NCBI GenBank assembly: GCA_030272585.1
Contig: BSYQ01000011.1
Span: forward strand, 3,100,001 to 3,164,000
Source: Bryopsis sp. KO-2023
Taxonomy: Eukaryota; Chlorophyta; Ulvophyceae; Bryopsidales; Bryopsidaceae
Direction: 5' to 3'
Length of the DNA stretch: 64,000 bases
Shown: positions 18,254 to 29,867 of the stretch, in pieces
How the letters are laid out: every line of letters begins with the position of its first letter
How positions within the stretch are numbered: position 1 is the stretch's first letter
Translations under genes and position numbers: made by a program
Notes under the pieces: generated by a model
The model's database searches: none
Told to the model about the DNA's origin: nothing
What the model saw: only the letters and a program-made list of their open reading frames with translations

Positions 18254-19640
18254 ATTGTCGCGCCAAAAAAAAAAGAAAAAATCCAACGCAAAAGTCGGAG
18301 CGGCAACACTCCTGCGTGACCACACTGGGGGGAGGAGGGGGGGGGGGGGGGCACACGAGTTTCCGCCCTGTTTTTGATTTTAATGGCAGTGGATTCGAAA
18401 ACATTGATGGGGACGCCTTATAAAACCTCGATTCTCCAGATCCGCTGTCATGCCCAACTGTTCGCCATCTTTTTCTGGCACGAAGGAAAAAAACAGAAAA
18501 GTTGTGTGTGTGGAACCTGTTGGTGTTTGAAGCCGGTGGGTTTTGCAACGGAGAGCTCGAATCCCTGTTTAAATAGAAAACGTTGAGCTCGCGAGCAAAA
18601 AGCCGAAACAGTTCTTTCCAGACGAGACGGGTTTTTTTAACCTCAAAGAATTTGACATGCCGGTGCGCAACTCGCTTTTGTAACGAAAGAGAGGCTGTGT
18701 ATTAGTGTGCTTTCCTTGTCTTTTTTTTTTCTCTTCTTGGTTCCAAAAAAAAAAAGAGTCCCCTCGGTACTGTTGCGCTTGTTTATGGCTTCTTGCCGAC
18801 CCTCGATTATGTCCAGAGCTTCTTGTTAGGTGAAGGAAAAACGGTCGTTTCCTGTTTGGATGTTGAGGAAAATAATATGCCCGTCTCGGTTCAATAGATC
18901 GACGGTGTTGGTTGTTTTCTTCTCGCGGTTTGGCGCGAATTCTTCCTGGCTTTGTTTAGCAGTTTCACGAGTGGTGAACGGTACAGGATCCCTAGCTTCT
19001 GCAAGCAGCGCTCGAAAGTGTCTGAGTTGTGTCATCCGGGAAAAAGAACTGCGGGATTCTCGATAGGGGATCTTGACTCGCGCGCTTTTCGTGCTTTTCG
19101 TACTACAGTCACTGGTGGCGCGGGTCGTTGCACCGCGGCGGATGCATTCCGTCGTGTAGTTGGGTGGCGCATTTTCCACCCAAAATAATTCGCTCGTTCG
19201 CGACGATCTTTCGAAAACAACCGTTTCGATTGACCTTTTTTGATTTGTTCTCTCTCCAGTGTGTGAGTAGATACACTGAGGAAAAAGCTGGGGCAAAATT
19301 CGTTTTTTATTTTTGGACGGGGGGGAATGGGCGCGAGGTTAGGAAGGGTAACTTTCCGCCCAACAGTCGAAGGGGTCGATAATAATCCCTTCAGCATTCA
19401 ATTTCGCTGACGCAAGTCACAGGCATCTTTCCGTTCCGTCGCACTAGTCGAAAAACCTTTTGAAAAAAAAATTCTTTTCCCCATCTCTTTTTTCTTTTTT
19501 TTTTTGGGGGGGGGGAAGGGAATTAAAAACAGGACTCTCTTTTACTTCAGATATTCGAATTTAGCAATGATTAAATTTTCATATTGTGTGTGTGTTTGGT
19601 TGAAACGTGACTGTGCGAAACGCAGGCCATTCCCGATAAC
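18254..19640. other. Spacer upstream of helicase and of the 19.6-kb gene
   Basis: Divergent intergenic region. 18580-19400 is relatively GC-rich and open in several frames on both strands, including a 156-codon minus-strand ORF at 19296-18826 whose translation resembles no family I know and has no neighbouring splice signals in phase. Promoters of both flanking genes are probably here. Confidence 0.45.
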
Positions 19641-20326
19641 ATGGAGCAACCCCGCAATGTGATGCCTTCCACGAAACTGGAAGTTCCTTGTTTGAATTTC
19701 TTTTTCAAGGATCGTGTCACGAACGAACCCAAACTGCTGCACCTCCACCCTGGAAAAGACAAAGACATCATCGTCGGCATATTGGAGGAGTTGAAGGAGC
19801 ATGGCCACTCTGAATCTGTGTTCGTTTCCTCCCAACCCCACGATCAAGTCGGATTCACTCTCAGGGTAAATAAAAATCTGCTGTTAAGAATTGTTGCGGT
19901 CGAATCTTGGATCTGTGCATTGTGCATTCTTGTTGCCTTTTGGCTGTTGAACAAAATGGCTGTTTTTGGATTTTTTGGTTTTTTTTTTTTTTTTTTTGGG
20001 GGGGGGGGATTTGACCATTAATATACTTATCTATTTATTTGCAGTGATGCCCCCGTCCAGGCACAGATTATTTTCTTATTGCATATGTTTGTGGAGTTTG
20101 ATACGTTCTGCTGGTTGAAGATGGGGGTTTAGAGTTTTTTCTTGAGGATGGCAGGTTTGTTCCAGGCTGTTTCTGCCCTTTTTTTTTTTTTCCTTCGAGG
20201 TTTTGTTGTTTTTTTTAGCGCTGGAGTTGTGGTTTCTTTTTGCAGGATTTCACCAAAGAGTACAGCCAGTGCATCGCTGTGCTCGACCCAGATCTTGCCA
20301 TGCATTTCAATTTGGAACTTTTCTGA
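19641..20326 (+). CDS. Small unrecognised protein (101 aa)
   Basis: Two exons, 19641-19865 and 20246-20326, join in phase 0 with a GT donor (AGG|GTAAAT) and a TGCAG acceptor, giving 101 residues. The first exon begins MEQPRNVMPSTKLEVPCL; the second ends DPDLAMHFNLELF before TGA. The product is mildly acidic with no signal peptide, membrane segment or motif I recognise. The long T/G homopolymer run at 19979-20008 is in the intron. Codon-level coherence and a clean junction support a real gene; upstream exons cannot be excluded. Confidence 0.6.
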
Positions 20327-22660
20327 ATCTTCGTGTTGGAAAAGATGGAGTATTGATGGAGGAGGAAGCAGTCGCCAGAAAAAAAAAGGCGAAGGATAGA
20401 AGAGAAAATCAGATTTTTTTTTGTGGCAGATGGGCAGTGAAAAAAAAAGAAAAAAAAGGGGAGGGGGGGATTACATGGATGGAAAAAAGAAAAGTGATTT
20501 GAAACCTATTTTTTCTTTCTTTTTATTTTGCCTCCCCGACATTTATGAAAAAAAAAAAGAGAAACTTTGTCTCTGGAAGATTCCCTGCTGGTTTGTATAT
20601 ATTTCTCAACTACATGTGTGGGTTTGTTTTTTTCTTTATATATATATTTTGGGAGAGTTTCTGTCGGATGGAAGGGGGGGCAAACGCAAAAGCACAAGAT
20701 GGGGGAAAAGATAAAGAAAAGATGAGGTTTTTGTGATGGGTTTAGTAATTGATGGAAAGTTCCAAGGTGGAAAATGTCGGAATAAAATCTAAATCAGATC
20801 AAAAACAGGTGGCACATTATATATATGAAAAAGAGAGAGAGAGAGAGAAAAATCAGAAAGAAGTCGATGACAGATTTTTTTTCGTTGAGCAAAAAAAAGG
20901 AAAAAAAAACAAGAAAAAAGAAAGTTTGAGGGGGAAAAAAAAATTGAAACAAGAGCAAGAAAACAAATTATCCGTTGGAGAAAGAAGAAAATTGGATCGC
21001 TTTGATATCTAAAGAGGGAAAAAAAGAAATGGATGCGTGTTTGGTTGTGAACAGTTTCAGAAAAAAAAAAGAAAAAGAAAGAAAATGAAGAAAAAAAAGT
21101 GCAAAAAGGAGAAAAAAGAAAGGAAATCTGAGTAAAGGATTATTGTTTGCGTGATGGCAGGTTTTCGACAAATTTGAGGTATTAAAAAGAAAAAAAAGAA
21201 AAAGATTAAGTTGTGGAAAATGTTGTGGATATGATGCACTCCAAGAGAAGGGAAAAAAAAAGGGAAAGAAAAGAGAGAGAAAAAAAAAAAAAAAAAGATG
21301 GGTTGCATATGATGATGATATGGTCGGAGAAGAAGAGAGCTTGTGTGTTTGTGAAAATACTTTTTTTTTTTTTTTGCTTTTTTTCTTGAAACCTTTTTTT
21401 TATGTCCTTTAGTAATTTTTATTTGGAATTCTGTGGAGATGGAAAGAAAAGAAAGGGGTGGGGGTTGGGGAAGAGAAAATCGGGTATAAACAAAAAGTAA
21501 AAAAAAAAAATGACTTTGATGCTCGTTTTTTTTGTGTTTCTTCCAAAAAAGTGTATTTTCGGGATTTTACTTACCAGGGCTTTTTGAAGACATGATGATG
21601 ATTCGTTGACGTTGGGTTTTCGTATGGGGGTTTGAGAAAAGGGGGGGGGGGGGGTTGGCTTGAAAAATGAGAAAGAAAAGTGTAAGGTTGGGATGAAAAC
21701 AGGCTGGGAAGAAAGAGTGTGATTTCTAGTCTTTGACTTCCTTTTAAAAAATCATTCAGGGTATTCATATCTTTTAAGTGTTGGAAAAAAAAAGGGGGGG
21801 ACCTACAAATATTTCAACGTTCCAGGGAAAAAAGAATCCGTAGCAAAAAAAAATGTCTGCGATTTTTTTTGTTTCTTCTCAGGTTGATCAAGTTGATGGT
21901 CGAGGAATGTTGGATGTACCATTTGGGAGGGGGGGGGCTTTTTTTTTTGGATATCAATTTGGTCGACCAGTGGTTGAATATGAGAAAGGGAAAAGAGTTG
22001 AACGGAAAAAAAAAGAAAAGAAGAAATTCCTTTTAAAAAAAAACAAAAAACATACCGAACGCATCAAAGGATTCGTTGCGTTTATACGAAGGCCATGATA
22101 TCGATGAAAAGTTTTTTTTGCATTTCTTCTCAATGTTCGTTGGGTGGAGTGCCGTTTTCCTTTTGCCATTCGTCTGTTTGTTTGTTTTTTGGCTTATACC
22201 ATATTGCATAAAATCACATTTCTTTTTTTTTTTCTTGTTCTAAGTTCCTCCCATTTTTATTTCTTTTTCTTATAGAACATATGCGAACAGCAACTGTGTG
22301 AATTGCGTCGCCATGTTGAAGTCTTTTGGCCACTTTTCTGAACCCTTTTGGTGTTTTTTTTTTGTTGGTTAATCGACCCCTCCACCTGGATCGAAAACCC
22401 GTCGAAAAACTTAACAAGGCAGAGGGACAGGTTTTTCAAATTTTTTTTCTTGAACATGTTCATGAAAATATGTGGGGTGAAAAGGGTTTGGAAGGATGGG
22501 GGCGGGGGGGGGGGTTTGAGCGAAAGAATAGAGAGTCAAGAGTGATTGTTATTATGTCCAGATCAGTAAAAGTCGTTCCGCATGTTGCGAATATTATTCT
22601 TTGAAAGGATGGAAAAAGAGCTGATCCTGCTGTTGGGGATGGATATACAGATTTCACAAG
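20327..22660. other. Low-complexity spacer, no gene recognised
   Basis: Purine-rich on the plus strand from about 20380 to 21320, with many A runs and GA-rich stretches, then G-rich runs to 22520. All open frames here are homopolymer-driven. Confidence 0.7.
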
Positions 22661-22699
22661 CGAAATTTCTGTGCAGAAGTCTTCTGCACAGAAATTTCG
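22661..22699. repeat. Perfect 19-bp palindrome with 1-nt spacer
   Basis: CGAAATTTCTGTGCAGAAG at 22661-22679 is followed after one base by its exact reverse complement at 22681-22699. It is outside any recognised gene. Confidence 0.9.
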
Positions 22700-23042
22700 T
22701 TAATCTTCCCGTTATGTGTGTGTGTGTGTGTTTCCGTTTCAAACTATGTCATGGGTGTAATTCTTTTTCCTATTGAGTGCATCTCCAGGAATTTTGCTCT
22801 TTGAGGGTGAATGGTCGAGGGATGGCAGCCCTGTCACACATTTCGATATCCAAACGAAAGCACTGTAAAATCTCTTTCTCAAGGTTCTGACCCTGAATCT
22901 GGTTGCGTCGACCACCACCGCCGCCACCTCCACCTCTGCAACGTCCATCATGCAGATTGGAGCAAGCCATGTTTTGACGGCGCTCGATACACCTTCTTTG
23001 AATCGATTGAAAGCAAAAATCCAGGGAGTTGATCTGACTAAC

Positions 23043-23162
23043 GACATTGGAGCCCTTTCCCGCCAATTTCATTCTGTGTTTTCACAAAACAAAACAAGAT
23101 CGGACATTGGAGCCCTTTCCCGCCAATTTCATTCTGTGTTTTCACAAAACAAAACAAGATCG
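23043..23162. repeat. Exact 60-bp tandem duplication
   Basis: Bases 23043-23102 are repeated without a mismatch at 23103-23162. In the plus frame through it the unit encodes 20 residues starting DIGALSRQFHSVFSQ, so the duplication keeps frame. The zero divergence indicates a recent event or an assembly artefact. Confidence 0.97.
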
Positions 23163-23229
23163 TCCTGTAACGCGAAACAGCTTAGCAAGGATGAGCATGG
23201 AAACCACCAGAGTCCCCCTGTGTAATTAC

Positions 23230-23933
23230 AGGTGCAGGTGACTGGATGCACATTCGAGGGCAATTCTGCCGTCCCTGCGGGGGGTGCCATGTACATCTGA
23301 CTTCATTTTCATCAGCAACAGCACTTTCAGAGGCAACCAAGCCAAGGGAATAGGCAAATCACAAGAGACTGCCGACGATCGCAGAACAGCATCAGGATAA
23401 AGCGCTCTGTACGTGGCTTTGATTTCCACCCACAGCGAACTGAAGATTCACAATTGCAATTTCGAAGACAATTTTGCGGGGTTTGGTGGGGCCTTGCACC
23501 ACCTTGGTCACCTCGGCCGGTGTGAGTGATGAGGTGCCTGAAATCGAAATTTACCAATAACAAGGCCCATGGCTCCGGAGGTGCCACTGCCGTCAAGAAC
23601 TCCAGCAAGGTAGAGCACTTCCAAAACGAAAAAAAAGTCAGGAAAAAACTTCTGACTGGACATGTTCTGAAAAAGTGTTCAAAAAAACAGAGAGAATATT
23701 TTGCCACAAAAAACATGTCGCATGTTTGTATGTTCGTACAGACCACGTTTCTGCTGGTGGCATTGATGGCATTGGGCTATGCCGGTGTGATGTTTTCGGA
23801 TTCCCAGCTGCCGCAGGCCACCAAGGATCGTTTTTTGGGTGGGGTGGTTTTGTTTGGTTTGATGGCGGTGTTGCTGGTGTGGCTGTTGAGCCATGAGGAC
23901 TTGGTGAAAATACGAATGCGGGTGAGGGCATGA
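23230..23933 (+). pseudogene. Polymorphic-OMP-type beta-helix protein with C-terminal membrane segments, broken
   Basis: Four repeats of the parallel beta-helix type (Cys-x-Phe-x-x-Asn-x-Ala...Gly-Gly-Ala) appear in order: CTFEGNSAVPAGGAM (about 23243-23290), STFRGNQAKG (about 23319), CNFEDNFAGFGGAL (about 23455-23497) and FTNNKAHGSGGAT (about 23547). They fall in different frames with stops between, so the gene is interrupted or further introns are unseen. A donor at 23611 joins in phase 0 to an exon from 23741 encoding two hydrophobic segments (LLVALMALGYAGVMF and GGVVLFGLMAVLLVWLL) and ending at 23933. The original product was probably a secreted or surface beta-helix protein with a membrane anchor. 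The exons end 28 bp before a repeat boundary at 23961. Confidence 0.6.
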
Positions 23934-23960
23934 TTGCCAAAAAAAAATTGGAACTCTTTT

Positions 23961-24627
23961 TATAAAAGGGGGCTTTTAATCTATGTTTTATTTTATCTCA
24001 TGTCTAATCTAAATTTTTTATAATCATTTTTAGTAGTTTTTTATATTTTGTTTCACAGCAACATTTTTTTTATTTTATTTTTTTTTCTGTCAGAGAACGT
24101 GCGCGGGTGGGGGTTCTCCCCCCCCGCGGACTGCTTCAGCCCTGATTCCAAAAGTGCCTTCAGTTACCTCTCTTCGACGCACACGTTGTTTTGTCCGCTG
24201 GGCTCCCACCGCAAGCAACGAATCTTCCTGGTTACTCAACTCGGTTGAAAAAAGAAGTCGTCTGCCGTGCAAACAATCCCCTTTGCTCCAGAGGGCGCCT
24301 TAGCCCACACCCGCGCCCAGAATACCGCCAGAAACGTTTGCGAGTCGTTTCCTCCAAAACAAACCAACGCAAGCACCAGAGATCGGAAAGACGAAGTCAG
24401 CAACCGACGAACGAAGCCTCCCTTCTTGGAACGTTTCAAACCCAAGTGCAAAAAATCCCCAAGCTCGCCTATCGAACCGTCCTCCCAAACGGAAACTATC
24501 GAATCGTCCGCCAAGCCAATGATGCGCCCCATTGCGATGCGCCAGCAAGAAAAGTCACAAACAGAATCGGTGACTCACAATCCACACACCAATAACTGGA
24601 AAAATGTTGCACCAACTTGAAAAACGC
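23961..24627 (+). repeat. Segment shared in direct orientation with copy C
   Basis: From TATAAAAGGGGGC at 23961 this matches 31261 onward almost base for base, except for 17 bases absent near 24384 (relative to copies A and C), to about AAAAACGCTG at 24627. It overlaps the end of inverted-repeat arm B, which starts at 24333, so B and C share about 370 bp that arm A lacks. Confidence 0.92.
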
Positions 24628-27600
24628 TGCTCGCTGCGCAGCGTTTCGCTGTCGACGGGGGCTAAAATTCAATCCTGGATTACGGGGATCAAGATCAAAT
24701 CAACTGATCGGATGATCCACGTGCGTCTGGAAATCGCATCATCCCGCATGATCCCCCACGAAACCAATGACGTCAGGAGGAAACATTTAATATCCGTCTA
24801 ATCAAGCGACCCGACACGCCATGTCAGGACTGTAACCGAGTGTGATGCACTCCCAGTATCCTAATCCCGCGGATTAAGAATGATCTCTGATCCGGGATGA
24901 GTTCGATGATCCAGCTCAAAGGTGGAGCACGCGCTCGTCGCGCGGTGCGCGGTAACTCGGTGACTTAAGTTTCCTCCCCTGCCTCCGATGTGACGGTGGC
25001 CCTACATTGGCCACCGCCGGAGTGACCTGCGAGCGTTGAGACGAGGGTGAGCCCGGGAGCAAGATGAAAGGCGCCCCATCAACGACCTGCTGTGATCACA
25101 CCATCCGAACAGTTTTTGTGTTTTTGACACACCCTCGCACAATCTTTTATCCACAGCGCATATAGTATGCGCGACATCGCACGGCTGTGCGACTGGTTGG
25201 CACCGTTTACGCGATGTTCTGTTGGGCGATGTTGTGCCCCCGTTTATGCGATGAAAAGAGAGGCGATGTCAGTTTTTTTTGTTGGAAAATTCTCTACACA
25301 ACCACTAAACAATACCCTAAATTCCTGATTCACTTCATTTGATTGCCAGTAAACGAGGATATCCTCTCTTTTATTTTTCCCAGAATATTGTTGTTCCCTT
25401 GATTTAGAAACAAGCTCTTTTGCCATTCTCTCCAAAAAAAGAAACCACTTGCTACTGGTGCCATCTTTCCAAATCAGCGTCACTGAGCTAAATATCCCAC
25501 CAATAAGCAAAAAGGTACCTCTGCAAAAGCTCTTTGCTCCTACCCGAAAATACAATCCCATGTCACCTGAGACAAGAAATTTGTTGACGCAAAGAATCCC
25601 AAGAAATCAAGATAAACTGCTAAAAGAAACTATTGGCAGGCGAAGCAAAACATACACTTTTCTGTGGCTGACAGAGTCGCTCTGTTTCTTTCTTTTCTAG
25701 TCTGTACTGCATTTCCAAGTGCATTTCCAAAAGACTGCACATTCTCATCATTTAAAGCAAACTCGAAAACAAAACCGAGAAGGAATATCTGAATATCTAA
25801 TTTCATGTTCAGTCCTCCGACCCATCCCAGAAATTCACCCAAATCCTGTCAGAGTCAGGACCCAAACCAGGGCCCAACTGCTCCATGTCAGGATCGAGAA
25901 ATCGTGGCTCCCCTCTGAATGGTTCTCCCCACTGGAAGTCTTCTGGCCTTGACCCGGCAGTCCCAAAGGTGCAATCGGATCCAACCTTTTGCAGTCTCTC
26001 TCCAGCCTCCATCGACAGCGTTTGAATGGTCGAGTCGTCAATGTTGTCAGGAATCTTTTTCCCCCTCTTCCCCTCCCTGGTTGGTTGGCTCTCCATTGCA
26101 AGGGCAAAAATGAAAACAGCCCAGCAATCTCAACAAAAGCAACACAACCACAATGCATCAGGATGCAGTACCGGAAGTTCACCACAGGAGGGCCCATGTC
26201 ATACTCATCGACAATCCCAGGGTGCACATGAAGCCACCTCAGCAATTCCTCCAAAGTGACCAAACACGAGGAGCGGCTGCAGCCTTTGGTGGAGGCTTTG
26301 CCATTCTGTCCTGTTGGCAACAGAAACCAAAATCACGTTGATTGAATGAAGAATAAAAAAGGTTTGGACTGTCGCTACCCCTCCCCCTTTTCAGATCAAC
26401 CCTCATATACGCTAAATCCCCAATACACCTCAAAGATCTCTTTCCGATCGGTTAAGCAGTCGGATTGCCTTTCGAACAAAAACTCAAAACTTTTCCATCG
26501 GCCACCACACCTACCTGTTTGGTTTGGAATTTTTCCCATTGAACATCATCCCACCTGGCCAATTTCTCGATCGAGAGGCGTCAGCCTTTCGTCTGCATTG
26601 TCTGACTGTAGCATCAAACCATATTCCGATCTGCTGGTCAACATCCTGTAGGGCCCTCGAAGGTCTTTTGTGGCCAAATCGTTGATAAGAGTCCCCGTGT
26701 ACAACTCAAACTCCGACAAACCCTGGGCTTGCCTTGCAGCATTGATCCCCGCAATCAAGCTCTGAGCTGCCGCTTCTTCATGTCCCTTTGTACACCACAA
26801 CCCACACTTTAATCATTGCTTGGTGTCCAAATCCTTGTCGGGCATTTCCCAGTAAGTTTTGCAGGCGTGCGGTGCTGGAATGCAAATCCTGTGCTGGCCT
26901 CGAGTGTGTGGAACCCAGCAGCCCGTTGTGCAGTCTTCCCCAGGGGCTTGAGCGTTGTTTACCTGTGTACATCAATTGATGGATGTATTTCTGCTTTTAG
27001 TTCAAGTAAATTTCTTGGGGTTTTTTTTTTTTGGGGGGGGGGGAAGACGAAAAACCATGCATTCACATACGCAAGGATATTATTACCTTGTTTGTGAAAG
27101 CACTCACGAAAAAAAAAGTATACACTTGGATTTTTTGGATTTTTGGATTTTTCTTGGGGGGGGACACCGCACCTTTCTTATGAAATCTTCACTAACTCAA
27201 AAGTCGTGTCTCGAGGGTCGACACCATATAAACCTGTCGGAAAAATAAAAGAAAAATAAAAAACCTCGCAAAAAAAACATCGCCAACCTATCCCCCACTC
27301 GACAAGAATTCAATGAACCAGAAAAAGCAGCACCAGCTTGCACCATATTTCAATGTACATGCGTCGAATTCAAATTCGACTCTGTGGCCAAATATACACC
27401 TCTTCACAATTTTTGGGGCTTTTTTTTACATGCATCTGTTACCTCTTCCTTGACTTTCCTAGGATGGCAAAAACCATCTCCAGAACAGAGTTCCCACAAA
27501 GCTTCTAGCAGGAGCGGCTTTCCAACTGCGTGCTTGCTGGCTTGGACGTGGGATTTTATCTAGCCAGTCTGGAAATCCTTGTCAGGCATACATATGAATA

Positions 27601-28128
27601 ACCTTCAAAAAAGAAAAACAAATTGTTCATTATTCTTATATCCAAACACCTCTTGTTCCCTTGAGCTGCCCGCTGAAGAAAGGTCCTAAAGTTTTTTTGG
27701 TTTCTAGCGTGTGGCTGCATTGATACACCGGCATGTAATCGTACTCCACCAGCATGGGCCCTCAGCATTTTGCACTTTTCCAATCCAGGGAGAGTGTGCA
27801 GGAGCGCCTTCTGCAGCCTCTCCGGCAACCCTGTCGAAAAGCCCTGGGCTCCGAAAACCCCCAGCACACTGACTGTGCATGCTCGACGAATGCAGCAGCA
27901 GTTGTTGCTTTCGAAGAGGGAAGACGAACGCAAACGTTTCTGGAGATTGTCGACGCGACTCCGTGGGATCCCCAAAGCCCTCTCGCGAGCGAAGCACTAG
28001 AGCGCTCACAGCGAAGGAGGAAAAATAGAAACTGAGATGGCGTGGTGCTGGACATCAAGAAGAAAAAGTGTCGTACATGAAAGTGTCCCCAACCAAGTGT
28101 CGGGAGCTTTTAACGGGATGTCTGTGCG
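24333..28128 (-). repeat. Arm B of the 3.8-kb inverted repeat
   Basis: Reverse-complement partner of 6373-10168, with the same gene content reading leftward. B-specific features: a 37-bp insertion at 25217-25253 flanked by 13-base near-identical repeats (CGTTTACGCGATG and CGTTTATGCGATG), loss of 32 bp near 27945, and a 5-bp difference near 26214 that keeps one mnmG exon open in B. The arms are separated by about 14.2 kb. Confidence 0.93.
25936..27845 (-). pseudogene. mnmG: mnmG/gidA C-terminal half, decayed, arm B
   Basis: Same ordered pieces as in arm A, on the minus strand: [14 protein letters not shown] and PGLEKCKML near 27840-27770, [15 protein letters not shown] to [12 protein letters not shown] near 26780-26600, LVTLEELLRWLHVHP running on into GIVDEYDMGPPVVNF near 26265-26190, and GKKIPDNID...LSMEAGERLQKV near 26068-25980. 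The frame change before VEYDY and the one after the DREIG segment are shared with arm A, so they predate the duplication. Arm B keeps the VDEYDMGPP exon open where arm A is shifted, so B is slightly less degraded. No intact product is possible from either arm. Confidence 0.82.
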
Positions 28129-28204
28129 ATGTGTTCGTAAAAATGGTGGGGACGCCTTTCATGGCCACTGACATCGCATAGAAATTTCAACATCGCACAG
28201 ACGG

Positions 28205-28971
28205 GGTTTTCCCATAGTGAGAGTGGTGGCAAGGTTTCCGATCATAACGATTCTGTTCACCTTGGGGATTGCTGGGTTCCTTGGATAGGGGGTTTTCTGG
28301 AAATTAGAACAAGAAATCAATCCCTCCAAACTGTACGCCGACAAAAACGCTCCATCAGCGATGGATGACACTTACATCAAAGACTACTACGGGTGTTTAC
28401 CCCTGGAGCTAAAATTTTGCATTCCAGGTCTACCCTTTTTTTTTTTTTTGTGTGTGTGAAACTGAAAAAGTTGTTTTTTCGAATGGGAAATTTATTTTGA
28501 TCAGTTTGTGTTTTTTTTGGGATGATGTTTTGTGTGTGCAGGAAAAGCTGTATATATTTTTCCACAAGAAGGCAAAGAAGAAATGGATTTTCTGGGGAAG
28601 AAGGCCTTAGGGGAGCTGTTCGACATTCGGCATGTGATCGAGGACCTGGATTTGAATCGACCATTGTCTGGTTTCGAAAACCTGTGTGAAAACCCAAGTG
28701 CTGGACTGCCCTGCAAGGTAGATTTTTGCGTTTCATGATCAAATGATTTTTTATGTATTCCAAATGATTACTACTCTTTTTTCAATTTTTAAAAAGATAA
28801 GAAACAGGGGCTGCCTAACGCTTTTTGAGGATATGACCTTTTTGTTTTCCTGATGCCTTAATATTTAACTGTTTTTTTTTGTTAACAGGTTGTGAGTCTC
28901 TTGACTGCATGGGATTTCAACAGAACACTTTTTCGAAGAGGATGATTACCCATTGGACACGATAAACACAG
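28205..28971 (+). pseudogene. Patched/RND-type (PTCHD-like) N-terminal fragment
   Basis: Exons 28205-28427, 28542-28717 and 28889-28971 join in phase except as noted. They encode a first membrane helix (RVVARFPIITILFTLGIAGF), a post-helix segment WKLEQEINPSKLYADKN...YIKDYYG typical of Patched/NPC1/RND proteins, then AVYIFPQEGKEEMDFLGKKA and ENLCENPSAGLPCK, and VVSLLTAWDFNRT. An in-frame TAG interrupts at 28286-28288, and one extra base around 28934 shifts frame before EEDDYPLDTIN. The remaining sterol-sensing and export domains are absent. The fragment starts about 80 bp from the arm B boundary, consistent with truncation by the rearrangement. Confidence 0.65.
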
Positions 28972-29531
28972 GTACTTGATTTTCTGCATTGGCATCTTGG
29001 CAAGTTTTTGCTTTTTTTTTTGTTTCTTTGTATTTTTTTATTTCGTTTTGAAGGGGATGTATTTTATTAATTTCAATTTTCCAAGGATTTTTTCCCCGTT
29101 CTCAAATCGATTCCCTGCTTACTATTCTTGAAAAGTAGTTTCTGGTGACTGCCATTACAGCCAATATCCTGTACCTTTTTTTTCCTCGATTATACAAATA
29201 ATCCCTTACCTCAGCAATCAATATTTTTTGAGGAAAAACACAACAGCTGTGAAAATCATATGTTTGCACCAGGTCCAAAGTCAGAAGTGGTGTCAAGAGA
29301 TGCCAGCTCGATTCCTTTTATTTTTTTCAACTCTCTATGTATCCCCCTCATTTTGGACTGGGCCCTCTCAAAAAAAAAAAGGGATTTCAGTGTTTTTAGT
29401 GAGTGGCACCAGCTAGTGCCTCCTAAACCAAGCAAAGGATTATTCCAACGATAATTCATCAAATCCATACATGTTTTTATTTTTATTTTTTTTCTGTGCT
29501 TTTTTTTCCCCCCTTGCTCTTCTTCCCGCAG

Positions 29532-29867
29532 CTGGAACTCCGAACGCAGGGAAAGATTTGCTATGAGGATCGTCGATAACTTTCTGCTCCAGCCCAGAGT
29601 CACCCCTGAACTGCAACGGTAAAGAAAACCTGTCCTTTTGTTTCTCGACATGAATGTTGAGCATGAAAACTATTTTTGAAATGAGAAATGGAACAGATGT
29701 AGCGTATTCAGACATTCATTAAGTTTGCATGAAAGTTTGTCTTGGGTGGGTTTCGCAGGATCTGGATTGATTTCTGGAGCCAAGCTGATGAAGAGCTGGG
29801 GGCGAAACTGATGGAAAAAGTGAACGCTATTGCTGGTGGTGAAACGGTGGTTCTCAGCTCTCCGTGA
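29532..29867 (+). CDS. C-terminal exons of an unrecognised gene
   Basis: Exons 29532-29618 and 29759-29867 splice in phase (CG|GTAAAG to CGCAG|G) and read RFAMRIVDNFLLQPR, VTPELQR, IWIDFWSQADEELGAKL and end VVLSSP before TGA 29865-29867. The upstream exon was not found, and the incoming phase does not fit the Patched-like fragment 560 bp upstream without a frame change, so it may be a separate gene or a decayed piece. No family recognised. Confidence 0.45.

Noticed and set aside
18826-19296. 156-codon minus-strand ORF between two genes
   Set aside because: Overlapping open frames on the other strand, no motif and no supporting splice sites; likely upstream GC-rich DNA.
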